Positions 48,245 through 61,724 of a stretch of 64,000 nucleotides of DNA are shown here, in pieces. The notes beneath the pieces were generated by a model. That model saw only the letters and a program-made list of their open reading frames with translations, did no database searches and was not told the origin of the DNA. The translations under genes were made by a program, and so were the position numbers. Position 1 is the stretch's first letter. Every line of letters starts with the position of its first letter. Origin of the DNA: Hibiscus mutabilis (taxonomy: Eukaryota; Streptophyta; Magnoliopsida; Malvales; Malvaceae); the NCBI GenBank assembly GCA_019671005.1, contig CM033732.1:7658886-7722885 (forward strand), in the 5' to 3' direction.

Positions 48245-51200
48245 ACTCTCCTCACCTTAAAAGAAATTTTGTCCTCAAAATTTATACCAAAAACTTAGAG
48301 AATATGCTAAAACTATTACAACTCTCCAACGTTCTCAACATATCCCGTTGCGCTACCCTAATCTTTCACAAGACTTATCAACTATAACTTTTGTCTTCTA
48401 ACAGTACAAACCCAATTCAACAGATCATTTCTTTTAAAGATATCCATCATTATTTGGCGCATAACCTAAGCCTTGGAACAACCTATCGGTACCTTGACAA
48501 AAATATTACACAAAAATGTCATCAAAGAAACTTAACTTATGCTGTAAAACCCAAAAGATTACTGCAAAACAAAATCTTTCTACAACTTCACACGATCTAA
48601 AAGAACATGAGGTCACACAACCATTGTAACCAAAACAAAACGATCTTTTTCATTGTAACTCCCTAAATGAGACTCTAACTCTGAGGGCGTCCTTTATCAA
48701 TATCATTACTTGCCTGGTGCAAAACTTCTGAAAGCAAATGACATCTCAACTCGCCCAAAATGCTTACCTCAAACTCGGCACAATAACTTATCTCGGAAAC
48801 TAAAGCATCTCCCAATAACTTAGTTCACGCAAGAGTCTTACACTTCAAACTATAACTCGTCCAAAAACACACCATCTATACCCTCACTCAGATATTTCAT
48901 CGTATGAAATCCCACCAAGGGATAAGGTTCCATCACAGACCTAGAATCTCATGTCACAGGTAACATGTACACACCGCAATGTTGTACAACCCAATCCTCC
49001 GACAAACCAAGCAAACTTCTATCCGGATCTTATATTTGCCAAAAATATCAAATGGTACCTACCAAGAACTATTTTATTACTCAATGTAATCCCAACGAAA
49101 CTATACACTTGCAAATCCTTTACAATGTCCATGATCATCTATTTAATTTCTACAAAAGAACATCAAGCATTACAACAACTCTGAAGAACTTAATGTTAGA
49201 CTCCCGACTGATGGCAGGTCAAACAATTATCACTATCTCAAACACACAACTCTACACAATCTCCCAAAACACGCGGCAAAAGTTTGGTATAACTGTCACT
49301 CTCAAAATTCACCATATTCTGACCATTGTACCATATTAGAAGAATCGATTGCCTTGACATATCATTCTTTAAAACACCCACAACAAGATCTCAAGGTTCA
49401 CCAGAAACCATCAAACCTAACTTTGATCATAATATTGTATCTTCTTAATTACAATCAAATGCTACTTCTCGTTGCTTCAAAAGCAAATCAATCCTTAAAT
49501 CGAAGCTCAACTAATAAAACACACAAATATTAGTACTGACCGATCAGTACCGACACCAGATGAATCAAGTATCAGTACCGCATCGAGCTAGCATCGGTAT
49601 TCTCTTACACGATAATCACTTGCGATCTTTGATCTCCATACATAGGCATCATGATACTCTAACCCGAACTAACATTATACAATCTATCACCTATCAAGTT
49701 CACTTTGCTTAGGTGGTGATCGATCACACACGATCAACAACTCTTAATTACTTCGACTTACATCGCTGTCCAAATCTCAAATTCCTTAAAGATCAAGTAT
49801 CCAAAATTTTACATTATTGAGGTGAACACAACATTCCCTCTTCTGGCACAAAATTATAGCTTGACAAACAACAAAACATCCTCGAAAGTCTTAAGATCTT
49901 ACTCAATTTTAATCGAGTCAGCACCACTATCACAACAAAACGGTCTCACGTAGCTATGACCTCTATCAATGTTCCTCGGCTTGCCTCAAAGAAATTGTGA
50001 TACAAATCAAAAGCATTTACAAAGTCTCAAACCCTTACTTCTTAATTGATTACACGATAGCTCACCATTCCCACACACAAGGTTATTAAAGTAATTATCT
50101 TACCAACGTCCATCTTTCCATATTCCTTATACATTGACACGTGTCACGCAAAGCATCAAACTTATATTCAAGAGACAATATGGTGACCCCCACCCTATCA
50201 TCGTTGAAACACCTCAAAATTACTACAGATATCAACCATTACCATGATACACTTTAAAGAGAGAAATCTTCATTTCAAAACTACAAGCCTTTAATGCTTT
50301 AACCATAATCATCTCATTCTCGAACCAATTTGGGAAAATAAATAGGTACTTTGCAATTGATTAAACGAGTCATCCACCTTAAGAGACACGTAATAGCCTC
50401 TCATTGTTACTTAACAAGCTATCAACGGCTTAAATATCACCTCAACGACCTAACTTCTTGCTAGCGAACAAGTTTGGTTCTCCCTTAGGCAGAACACTCA
50501 AACAAAAGAAACCTCATTCGAGTTGCGCCTTCACAAATAAACCTTTAACTTTCACAACTGAGTTGGTATCCTCTAACAAGGGGGATGGGCACCGACGTCC
50601 CACTTGGTCTTGCCTCAACATCCACTCACGTTCTTGAACGAGAAAAAGTCTGGACGACTCTTTCAAAAAGCATAAACAAATACTCTGACAGTCTGAAAGC
50701 TCCTAAGCGTCGAACTTCACACATTAGCATCTACCAATTTGTCAAACATGTCTTGCAACCCCGTTGAGTCATTCTCAAAACGACCACCACGAAAATCACA
50801 GTAGAAGGAAAACGATCCAAACATTTTCATTACTAAAGGTTGGGTTCCCTCGAGGTCTCAGAGCCTCGAGTCCACTCTCGACATTATTGGCTAGCATCGT
50901 GATTGATTAACCAAAGCAATTTTCAAGGTGCAACAACTCCCGAAAAGACAACTTTCCCTCAAACTAATAGAGCATCTAACGTCGACCACACTCTAAAGAA
51001 CTAGTGTTTCCTAAATCTACTATCTCCAAGAAATGCCTTTGAAAAGGGCAATGATACTTCCCAAGTATCAACGAGACTCGTTTGAGTGAACAAAGGGTTA
51101 TTCAAAAAATGTTCATCTATCGATCAATTTTGAGAGCGGTTTATCCATACTTGCTTCAAAAATATTATTCACGTATGCTGCAAACACTCATAACGTATCT

Positions 51201-51539
51201 GAAAGCTCTAGAACTACTAGAACACACAACAGAGACACCATTCAGGTTGCAGAAGAAGACCGCATCCTCAACTCTAACATTATTTAACTAACTTATATTT
51301 CAACAATGTAGGCAACCACGCCCTTGGAGTCGCTCCTATAAGCGGCTCAACACTTAACTCAACCCTCTCGGCCATGATCGTAACTATCTTAACGTCGCAA
51401 CAGTGGACGCACCATCAAGATTCTAGTCTTACAGAGTACGAACTTAATTTAAGGGTTTGTATTCAGTAAGCACCATACTAAAACACCTATACCACCCTGA
51501 GGTTTCCTAGAACCGACTAAACCTAAGCTCTAATACCAC
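48245..51539 (-). other. LARD non-coding internal domain
   Basis: No coding domain is detectable in either direction; the scattered frames under 125 codons lack motifs. A few GTACCG/GTATCGG-type motifs recur at 49,530-49,600. The primer site lies at 51,527-51,538. Confidence 0.7.
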
Positions 51540-53216
51540 TGTTATAACATCCCTGACCCGAATGTCACAATTTAGGCCATAAGCCCAAACCAAAACCATA
51601 AAATTTCTCAAACTAGGTTTAGCCTAAACAAGGTATTTTCCAAAACATTTAGATCTAATAGTTGAAAACATAGATAAACAATTTAAACCGTACAAAGGAG
51701 CTCCACTTTAATTTAAAACAGTTAAACATTCGACTTGATAAATACAATTTCAAAAGTAAAAATTACAAACTCGACCACGTAAGGTCCTATGAATACATAG
51801 CCCACTAAACACAAGTATCGTACTCTGAAAACCTCCTCATGTTGGAATCTCAGACTGATAGTACTCCTCGAACCCATGATCCGACGATTAACCTATACAC
51901 AGAAACAACGATTCTGAACGCTGAGCTTACAAAGCTTAGTGGTACACATCTACTCTACTATACTTTATGCTAATAATAAACATAAGCATGCAAGCTAGTA
52001 CGAGCAATAAGAATAGATAAATAAACACATGGCACTACCACTAATCGCCTAAACAAATGCTCTCATCAAAGCAATCATCATACATGGCACACAATGCCCA
52101 ACCATATTCGGGGTCTCACCAGACCATTCGAGAAAAAACACACAAGTCATACCATAAACCTAGAGTGAGGCTCGGTGTCACACAGCCTCGAGAGTGTACA
52201 CCCTGAGTGAGACCCGATATCATATAGCCTCAGGAACATACATTCTCTCTGGAAGAGGCCCGGTGTCACAAAGCCTCAAGAACATACACCCATACTTGGT
52301 ATCTCTCCTCGGGTATCTTCGAATGAGGCCTAGTGTCACACAGTGTCGAGAACGTACATTTGGTATTCTCTAATCATGGTGTTGCAACATGTTCTCTGGG
52401 TATTCGGATCCCATCAATCAAAGGTGACTCAATCACACATGTGTCCTTACTTGGCACATAACAACACAAGATCCACCAAGGATCCCTATGGTTTACTATT
52501 ACTAATAAGCCACTCAACATTTACCACGTTATTACTCATTATAGAAGTGTACATTAATCATCTCATTAATTATCTCTATTAATTTGTAATATCTCATTAA
52601 TATCCCATGTCAATTTTTATCTTTTTCTTGGCATTACTAATTATTCCATTAGATGGGTACCAGTACTCAAACTCGAGTATCAATACGGTACCCTAGGTAT
52701 CGATACTCATACGTGTACCGATACTAAAATAGCTTAATGGAAATCCTCAATTTCCACAAGTACCGGTATGGGTTGACCCGTACTAAGGCGGTCCCCACAT
52801 GTGTACCGGTACGACCAATGTGCATACCGGTACGACCAAAGCTCGTACTGATACACTATTTATGGGTTCTCACAATTTCTTTAAATTAAGATTTTACAAT
52901 GCTTACTCGATCCTTAAAGCTTATGAAAGTCATTAGGGTTTGTTTACTAACGTATTTAGTTAATTAATATTAATTACCAGTTTCGTGATCCTTTATTCGA
53001 ATATTACCAATTATCAGTCCATCTAGTATAATTTCCATCGAACATTTCAATTCATATTTTAAGCACTCAAGCAACACAATATGTAATCAACCAATTAGAT
53101 AATTATACGAATATTCAAACGACCCTTCACGGTCTCTAACGCTCATAATAGTCTCGAATATTCTTAAGCTCATTAGGTATCTCAATATTTACCAAGTCCC
53201 GCAATATGGGTCTCAA
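51540..53216 (-). repeat. LARD 5' LTR, truncated
   Basis: Collinear with 45,468-47,122, with more substitutions than the Athila LTR pair shows. Homology ends at TCTCAA (53,211-53,216), where hAT subterminal sequence begins. The remainder should lie beyond the hAT and gypsy insertions, outside the window. Confidence 0.85.
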
Positions 53217-55528
53217 TTAGATGTGATAATAAGCCTGACCGGCTCGCGAGCTACTCGGGCTCAAAACCTAAACAAGTCGAGCTGAGCCGACCCAAGCTTA
53301 ACTCGAAAAGCTCGTGAATATGCTCAAAATAATTATATATATATGCACTAAAAATAATTTGTTTAGCAAAGAAAAACAATAAAATAAATTGGGGGTAAAT
53401 CCACTAAAAACAAATTAAATAAAATAAATTGGACATTATCAACTAAAACAAAATTACAAAACTACAAATAAATAAATAAAAAATAAAACACAAAACCCAC
53501 AACTCTTTTACCTCATTTCTCACGTGTTGTACTGCTGCTAATGCTATCCTAAAAAAATTAACCACAAAACCCTAGCGACCCAAATTTCATTTCCCACTTT
53601 CTCACTTCATCTTCCTCAGACACAAATATTTCACGCAGCCGATTGCCGACCACCTTGAGGCTTCCACTGGTGACCGGATATCAGCCAACGACAGCATCGT
53701 CCAGTAGCCCACCAGTCTACCACCAGGTTCGTCATTGTGTCAAAACATCTCTACTTACTTCAAAGTTCTAACTCTTAACTCCTTGTAATCTAGGAATGTC
53801 TACTATTGGATTGAGAACATCAGATGGCCATTCAACTTCTATTGCAGAGAAATTTGGGGTAAATTTGGATGATGCAAATGAGATGGATGAAGAAGAAATT
53901 GATCTCATTTGCATCATTCAATAATAATAGTGAGGTTCATAATACTGAAGATGATTTCGAATTATATCATTTTAAGAGAGTAAAAAAATATATTGTTTGG
54001 AAGGAATTTGGGGAGCCTCAACGTGTAGGAAACTCTAAAGTTTGGAAAGTTCCTTGTGTGTATTGTAAGACTCTTCTAACTATTTCTAGAGGTAGTCATA
54101 CAAGTCATTTAAAGTGTCATTCGGATAAATGTACACAAAGAAAAATGCACATACTACAATAAAAGTTGATCAACCTTTGACCTTATGATTTAACTGCAGG
54201 TTCTCCAAGTTCTGAATTTGTTAGTGCTCTGCATGATGGTAAGTTTGATCCGTTGAAAATGAGAGAAGGAATTGCACATTGGATCATTATGCACGAGCAT
54301 GCTTTTTTCTATTGTTGAAGAAGAAGGCTTTAATATGATGTTGAAGATGAGAATACCACAATGGAAAAGTGTGTTACGCCATACTATAAGAAATGATTCT
54401 TTCAAAGTTTATGAGATTGAGAAGAACAAGTTGAAGGAAAATTTGAAGAATATGGACAAAATTTCTTTGACCACTGATTTATGGCGCTCCAAACCTCAAA
54501 AGATAGAATACATGGTTCTTACGGCTCATTTTGTTGACTATGATTGAAAACTTCAAAAGTGAGTGCTAAATTTTGTCCACCTACCTCCTCCTCGGAAAGG
54601 CAAAGACATAGTAATTGCATTTTCAAATGCTTAATGGAGTGGAACATCGAGAACAAAGTAAGTTACTTTTAATCTTTTATGCATATTGACCTATTATCAA
54701 ATTAGCACTAATCAATATTGTATTTTTTTAGGTATTCACAATTTCTGTGGATAATGCCTCTGCAAATGATTTTGGAATGCAAGACTCGATGGAATTCTAC
54801 TTATGAGATGCTTGCTTGCGCAATCAAGTTCAAAGAGGTATTTGCTAGACTTGCTTTGAAAGATAGAGAATATGTTTATTGTCCTAGTTTAGAGGATTGG
54901 GATAAAATTGAAAAATTGCTTGAAATCTTGAAAGTGTTCTATGATACTACAAATGTTATTTCAGGATCCTAGTATTACACTTCCAATTTGTTTCTTAGTG
55001 AGACTTATAGAATTAAATTGTTGTTGGATACTAGTTCTAAGTCTTCTGATGATTTTTTAAAGGCACGGTGACAAACATGAAAGAAATGTTTGATAAACAT
55101 TGGGGTGAATGTAATCTACTTATGGCTATAGGTTCAGTGTTGGACCCTCGATTGAAAATGAAGGTTATTGAGATTAATTTCCCAAAAATGTTTTCTCCTG
55201 ATGTGGTTAGGGAGAATATACATAAAGTTAGAGAAAATTTGTATGAACTTTATGACGAGTATGTGAATTTGTATTCTCCTCATCTAATAAAACAAATGAG
55301 TGAATGTGGAACTAGTGCAAATATTTGTAGTGGAGGAACGTGAAGTACTCCAGGATTATTAGAAATTTTGCAAGTCGTGAGAAGTGAGGAATTGACTGAT
55401 AATAGACAATCTGAAGTTGATTTATATCTTGAGAATGGTGTTATATTCCTCAAGAGAGTAAGTTTGATGCTTTATTGTGGTGGAAGGAAAAAGTTAGAAG
55501 ATTTCGTATTTTGTCACGATTGGCCATG
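53217..55528 (+). mobile_element. hAT transposon, left portion
   Basis: The element starts at about TTAGATGTGATAATAAGCC inside the LARD LTR. Subterminal GCTCG/CTCGG repeats (CCGGCTCGCGAGCTACTCGG and similar, 53,240-53,320) are of the kind that hAT transposases bind. A decayed transposase gene follows. The element is cut at 55,528 by the Tekay-like LTR, so its right end is outside the window and no 8-bp duplication can be checked. Confidence 0.8.
53796..55528 (+). pseudogene. hAT transposase (BED zinc finger, RICESLEEPER-like), broken
   Basis: From the ATG at 53,796 the frame is lost near 53,930, resumes through a BED finger (VPCVYCKTLL ... HTSHLKCHSDKC), stops near 54,160, and resumes at 54,272-54,547 with the catalytic-region phrase KISLTTDLWRSK. 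An internal deletion near 54,775 joins DNASAND to the downstream CKTRWNSTYEML. Later pieces carry IGSVLDPRLKM and end with the dimerisation motif LLWWKEKVRRFRILSRLAM, where the gypsy LTR interrupts. Premature stops occur at about 54,970 and 55,341. The intact family protein would cut and paste hAT DNA. This copy cannot. Confidence 0.9.
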
Positions 55529-58500
55529 TGTAACCCTCTTAACCCGGTCTAGCCGCCAGACCGAACCAAGGAAGCTACATTAGGTTTGCCGAAGCAAACC
55601 AGAGAGTTACACCAAAACTCGGTCCAATTTTTTTTATTTTTTATCTTGTTTAGATACCAATTATTAATCCTACGTGTACATGCAACACTCAGGTATAACC
55701 CCAACTCAATCGGGCATCACTTTGACATCCAATCGGGCACATTTGTAATTTAGGGACCAAATTGTAAATACAAGAAATTTGCAGGATTTATGCCACTTTT
55801 TTAAATACCAATCTTTAATTAGTCAGATTCGGAACATTCATCTCAAATTTCATCTCAATTTGATCATTCAAGCTCATACAATCTCATGGACAAGTTCCGG
55901 GGACTAATATGCAAAGAAAACAAAACTGCCAAGCTAAGATTATAGAAAACGGCCTCGGGTATCGGTACGGTGACACCCGTACCGATACGCATAAAACTAT
56001 CCCGTACCGATACGCCAAGGCAGGTATCGATACGCCATAACGAACTTACCTAACTTTTGAATTTTTTGACATACGTACCGGTACACTTACATGGGTATCA
56101 GTACACGGGTTTGGATTGAAAAAGTGAAATTCCAGAGCTAGAATGTGTACCGATACACCATTTCCCGTATTGATACGCCAAGCCAAAAATGCCCTGGCAT
56201 ACCGATACTCCTTCGCGTGTACCGATTCCCTAGACCAGAAAATGTCCAACCGTACCGATACGACCCCCCGCGTATCGATACGCCTGGACCTTTAATGTCA
56301 CAAACTGCAGGATTTTCATTCCAAAAGCATTCTCAAACCATTCTAACATAACCCTATCATACCAAGCACACCACAATCATTCAGGCTTCACATTTCAACA
56401 TCGTAATATGACATCGTCCATCAAAGAGATTCTATAGGCATGCTTCCTAATTTCCATCCAAGCAACATGTCAAAAAGGTAAACCATCATCAAAACAATCT
56501 TTAAAGGCCATTTACAACCCAAAAGCAACTAAAGAAACATGCTCAAATAAGGAGTTCCACAAAACATCTCCCAAAACACAATAGATACCTCATTGCCCTT
56601 ATTCATTATAGTCTAAACCAAGACATACTTTGGAAACAAGTCTTGCCAAGATCCCCTTGCTTCTTGCTACCTTCCAAGACCTCAATTATCTGCATTAATG
56701 GACAACAAGAGCGTAAGCACACAAGGCTTAGTGAGGAATGCTCAAAACAACCACCATCAATGCATTTAAAACCATTTATTTAACATCATCCTTTAAAAAC
56801 ATCATCATCATCTTCATGCCACTTTTCAAAACAGGCACTTCATATCATTAAAACCAGCACAATAAACCATATGCTACATGTATCATTAATCAACAACAAA
56901 TCTCATTGCTAACCCTCCACTTGAGCCTTCGCATGCATTACTACCAAATGCAAAGCTTAAGGAGAAACATGTATAAATCACATTATACAACATAAAACAT
57001 TTTAATGATACATTAACAATTATATTGTCTTATAAGTGATCAATAACAAGTCTATTAACAAAAAAGTTTATCGGAAACACGGATTCAACAAGTGTTAACC
57101 AATCCCTCCTATCGGTTAGATGCTTAACCCCACTAACGGGAGTATTCGGTACCGTTAAACCCTTCTACCGTTAGGGTACTTGGATGGAGTATTCGGTACA
57201 CAATATAAACCCCTCAACATCCAAGGCGACTTATTTTACAGTGCACTCAATCCTATGGCCGGCCAACTATATCCGATAACAATTTTAAAACCACATCACT
57301 TGCCGATATAATTAACCATTTCAACATTTACCTCACTGTTTTTAAAAAGCATTAAATCATACCATTTCCAAAGCAGCAACCATGCTTTAAAACACAAGTG
57401 TAAACCATACTTACAAGGATCACTTACCATGTGTATCCTTCAGCATTTCATGCTTAAAAACGGTGTATCAAATACTTTAAAACATGCTTTAACAGTAGGT
57501 AACATGTAATTAAAACAAGTGCATAAAACCATCAAACGCTAGCATGACCGAGAGAGTAAAACTAATTTATACTTACTTCTGAGTCTAGGTAAGCATTTCA
57601 AGCTCTACCATAACTCCCAAACTCTATTCTCAAAACAACGAAACGCTATAAACCACGTTTTCACTCACCGATACGCGAAACTTCGATTCACCGACGCACA
57701 AACAAGCATCCGAAGTCTCTTACGCTTCTCCAAACACCTCCGGATCAACCTCCCATGTTTTTACCACACAACAACAGAGGATTAATGCATCATAATGCAT
57801 TCTAAACACAACAAACACAATCCTTCTCGGATTTCCACAACACCCTCATAATAAACCCTCCACAACAACTGAAATCAATACCAAAGCACTTCGATTCACA
57901 ACCCAGCCAACATCTATCAACCTAGCATCATTTTCAACACCAAAATACATCTAAAAACAGATCCAAGACAACCTACCACCTACAACAAACTAACAACCAT
58001 AATTTCAACACAAAACCTCAAAGCTAACAACCTAAACAAATAGAGACTCTTATGTTTTGGGATTCCATTGATAAAAATCACTTATCAACATTTTCAAACA
58101 TCCAAAATATTAGTCAAATCACCATTACATACTGGAAATCAGATTCAATTAGCGAATCAACACATTTTCCCCAAAGATCTCATTAAATCATTAGAAAATC
58201 ATCAAAATCATATTAGAAGTGCAAAAACAAGGATCAAATGCTTGGGAATTTCAATAAAGAACCATACAATAGAGGAGATCTCGGACCTTACCCCTATTGT
58301 GAAGTTTCTCCCTCAATTGATTTGTGAAAAACTAAGAAATCACAAGATTAATGTGAGATTTTGTATAAACAATCTTTGTAAAACAATTTGAAACAATAAA
58401 ATCAAGTTAGCAACCACCTCACTATGGAAATTTGATGAAATCTGAGTGTTTGGCTGAGGAGAGAATAGAGAGAAAAAGTTGAGAGAAAAATGACGTGATT

Positions 58501-58909
58501 TTTGTTTAAGAAAAGATAACCATTTTTTTTAACAAAATCCACTTTAATTATTAATTAAAGCACATGTTTAAATTAATTAAATTAAGGGAGAAACCTTCAG
58601 AAACAAAATGGTAAAATAGCTCCTTAAAGATTCTAAGTATTTGACCCTTTTCATTTTAGTCACTAGAAAATCACAATTTTCAAAACTTTCATTTTGGTCA
58701 CTAACCAAAATGTCCACCTTCCAAAACTAATTTTTCAAAATTGATTCCACCATTATTAAATATATAATTAAAAATGATTTTAAACATTTTCCATAATTTT
58801 TCCAACACCGAAAATATACGATACCAAAACTGACTCGAATTTCTAATCTAGTCTACCAAACCGTCTAATAACTCTCTAAACCGCTAAGCCCTAAAACCAG
58901 GGCGTTACA
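55529..58909 (-). repeat. Tekay-like 3' LTR
   Basis: 3,381 bp, bounded by TGTAACCCTCTTAACCC and GGGCGTTACA on the plus strand. It contains dense GTACCGATAC/GTATCGATAC-type motifs at 55,955-56,285. The polypurine tract (AAGTAGGGAAGAGT on the minus strand) abuts it at 58,910-58,926. ORFs inside it show no domain. Confidence 0.85.
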
Positions 58910-60545
58910 ACTCTTCCCTACTTAAGAAATTTTGTCCTCGAAATTTACCTGGAGGAAAAAGGTGCGAAAACTTGTTCAGCATATCTGACTTACGCTTCCA
59001 CGTGGCCTCCTCAACACCGCGGTGCTTCCACAACACCTTAACCAACTCGACTATTTTGCCACGGAGCACCTTACTGCTGGTGTCAAGAATCTCTACTGGT
59101 TTCTCGTAATAAGATAGATTCGATTTTAACTCAATCTCTTCCACCGGCATGACGTGCGATGAATCTGACCTATACCTTCGCAACACCGAAACGTGAAACA
59201 CATAATGAATCTTTCCCAGCTCCGGAGGTAACCTCAAACAATACGCAACAGGACCCACTCGCTCAACAACCTTGTACGGTCCAATGAACCTTGGGCTAAG
59301 CTTCCCTTTCTGCCCAAAACGCAACACCTTCTTCCAAGGCGACACATTCAAAACACTTTATCACCCACATGTATTCTATATCCCTACGCTTCAAATCCGC
59401 ATAGGATTTCTGGCGATCAGCAGCTGCTTTTAAGCGCTCACATATAACTTTACCTTCTCGGTGGTGCCTTTCAGAACATTGGGCATCGACACAAACTTTT
59501 CCCCCACTTTTGCCCAGCACACGGGCGTACGACATTTCCTGCCATACAACGCCTCATAAGGTGCCATTTGTATGCTAGCATGATAACTCTTATTATAAGC
59601 AAACTCCACCAACGGCAACTGCTTCTCCCAAGTTCCCTGGTACTCAATAACACAACTCTTCAACATATCCTCGAGAACCTGAACCACGCGCTCCGACTGG
59701 CCATCCGTCTAAAGATGATACGAGGTACTAAAACTCAACCAGGTCCCCAAAGCACGATGCAAACTCGCCTAAAACCTTGCGGTAAACCGCAGATCTCTAT
59801 CCCAAACTATAGATTTGGGTACCCCGTGCAAACGCACAATCTCAGAGATGTACAGCTCAGCCAACCTGTCCAAGGTATACGTAGTATGCACTGGCACAAA
59901 ATATGCACACTTCGTAAACCGATCTACGATCACCCAGATGGAATCCTTTTTGGTTGGCGTCAAAGGCAGCCCAGACACAAAATCCATGGTGATTCTTTCC
60001 CACTTCTATTCTGGTATCTTCAACGGTTGCAACAACCCGGAATGAAACTGATGCTCAGCCTTTACCCGCTGACAAACCATACACCGAGCTGCAAAATCAA
60101 CCACATCTTTCTTTAGTCCAACCCAATAGTACTCTTCCTTCAACCCTTGATACATTTTAGTACTATCGGGGTGCATAGAAAAAGGACTAGCGTGTGCCTG
60201 ATTCAAAATAATACGCCTCAACTCTTCATCTTCAGGCACCATTATTCGACCTTTGAAACACAACACCCCATCATCGTTGAAATGAAAATCCGTAGGATTT
60301 CCCTCCCTGATATCTTCTACATGAGGTACCAAACTCTCATCGTATGGTTGTTTCTCCTTAATCATCTGTGACAAGGACGGCTTCACTTGTAACTCAGCCA
60401 ACAAACCCCCGTCACTCATTACACTCAGCCGAGCAAACATAGCTCCCAGCTCTACAGCCACATTTCTACTCAAAGCATCCACCACAATATTGGCTTTCCC
60501 CGGATGATACTCAATGGTCAAATCATAATCCTTAAGCAACATCAA
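58910..60545 (-). pseudogene. Tekay-like integrase with chromodomain-type C-terminus
   Basis: Pieces in different frames cover the RNase H tail (LTIEYHPGKANIVVDALSR), a zinc-binding head (MHPDSTKMYQGLKEEYYW; CMVCQRVKAEHQ), the catalytic core (MDFVSGLPLTPTKKDSIWVI; WDRDLRFTARF; TDGQSERVVQVLEDML) and the tail (LSPRFIGPYKVVERVG; KVLWKHRGVEEATWK). The last phrase is the chromodomain-like end that targets chromoviruses to chromatin. Stops at about 60,004 and 59,769 and frameshifts near 59,430 and 59,350 break it. Confidence 0.9.
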
Positions 60546-61452
60546 TCATCTACGCTGCCTAAGTTCAACTCCTTTTGTGACATCAGATATTTCAAGCTCT
60601 TATGATCCGTGTAAACCACATATATCACACCATACAGATAATGCCTCCAGATCTTCAAGGCAAAAACTACCGCTGCCAGCTCAAGATCGTGAGTAGGGTA
60701 GTTACGCTCATGCACCTTCAACTGCCTAGATGCATACGCCACTACCTTACCCTCCTGAATCAACACGCAACCAAGCCAGACATACGACGCACACTATAAA
60801 CAACGTACTTCTTCCCCGATTCTAGTTGAACCAAAACCGGAGCTCGTGTCAAGGCTTTCTTCAACCTTTCGAAAGCTAGCTGTCTATCCTCCGTCTATTC
60901 AAACCTAACATTCTTCTGTAGCAACTTTGTTAACGGAGCTTCCACACTGGAGAACCCTTCCACAAACCTCCAGTAATAACCCGCCAAACCGAGGAAACTC
61001 CTAACTTCCGTCACAGACTTGGGCTCCTTCCAACCCATTACAGCCTCAACCTTATGTGGATCGACACGAATCCCTTCGGCCGACACAACATTCCCAAGAA
61101 ATACAACTTTCTTAAGCCAAAACGCACATTTGCTTAACTTAGCATACAACTGATTCTCTATCAGTTTCTGAAGCACAATCCGCAAATGGCTATCATGATC
61201 CTCCTTGGTACGAGAGTACACCAGGATATCATCGATAAACACCACAACAAACTGATCCAAAAACTCATGAAACACACGGTTCATCATGTCCATAAAAGCA
61301 GCTGGAGCATTGGTCAAACCAAATGGCATTACAAGAAATTCGTAATGCCTGTATCTTGTACAAAAAGATGTTTTGGGCACATCTACCTCCTTCACTTTTA
61401 ACTGATAGTACCCCGACCTCAGATCTATCTTGGAAAACACCGAAGCTCCCAT
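60542..61452 (-). pseudogene. Tekay-like RT and RNase H, proximal copy
   Basis: RT carries GASVFSKIDLRSGYYQLKV, VMPFGLTNAPAAFMDMMN, the catalytic VFIDDILVYS, and the thumb VRSFLGLAGYYWRFVEGF. A TAG stop follows LLQKNVRFE (61,450 to 60,895). RNase H remains are at 60,542-60,766 (ASRQLKVHERNYPTHDLELAAVVFALK). This is the only RT copy that continues into the thumb and RNase H, so it marks the original downstream part of pol. Confidence 0.88.
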
Positions 61453-61724
61453 GAACTGATCAAATAGATCATCAATCCGCGATAAGGATACTTGTTCTTT
61501 ATTGTCAACTTATTCAGCTGTCGGTAATCTATACACATCCGCAACGTACTATCTTTCTTCTTAACAAACAGCACCAGCCTTCCCGCGGTGAAATACTGGT
61601 CTAATAAAGCCCCGATCCAACAACTTCTGCAACTGCGTCTTCAACTCCTTCAATTATTTCAGAGCCATGCGGTACGAAGCAATTGATACTGGTACCGTGC
61701 CCGTAAAAACCTTGATGCCAAACT

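Larger units (their letters stand above)
45468..53216 (-). mobile_element. Non-autonomous Ty3/gypsy derivative (LARD-like), right LTR truncated by hAT
   Basis: The left LTR is 45,468-48,244. The right LTR starts at 51,540 and is cut at about 53,216 by the hAT insertion. In element orientation, the PBS TGGTATTAGAGC (51,527-51,538) follows the right LTR. The other internal end carries AAATTTTGAGGACAAAATTTC, a phrase typical of the 3' end of plant gypsy internal regions. Between these lies 3.3 kb with no gag or pol domain in any frame. Large LTRs with a non-coding interior describe a LARD, which would depend on proteins from a related element. Confidence 0.8.

Noticed and set aside
48951..49339. 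Short plus-strand frames in the LARD interior as genes
   Set aside because: Short, overlapping, in Thr/Tyr/Leu-rich low-complexity sequence and without motifs.
59568..60116. A 182-codon plus-strand frame
   Set aside because: Antisense shadow of the integrase gene on the minus strand.
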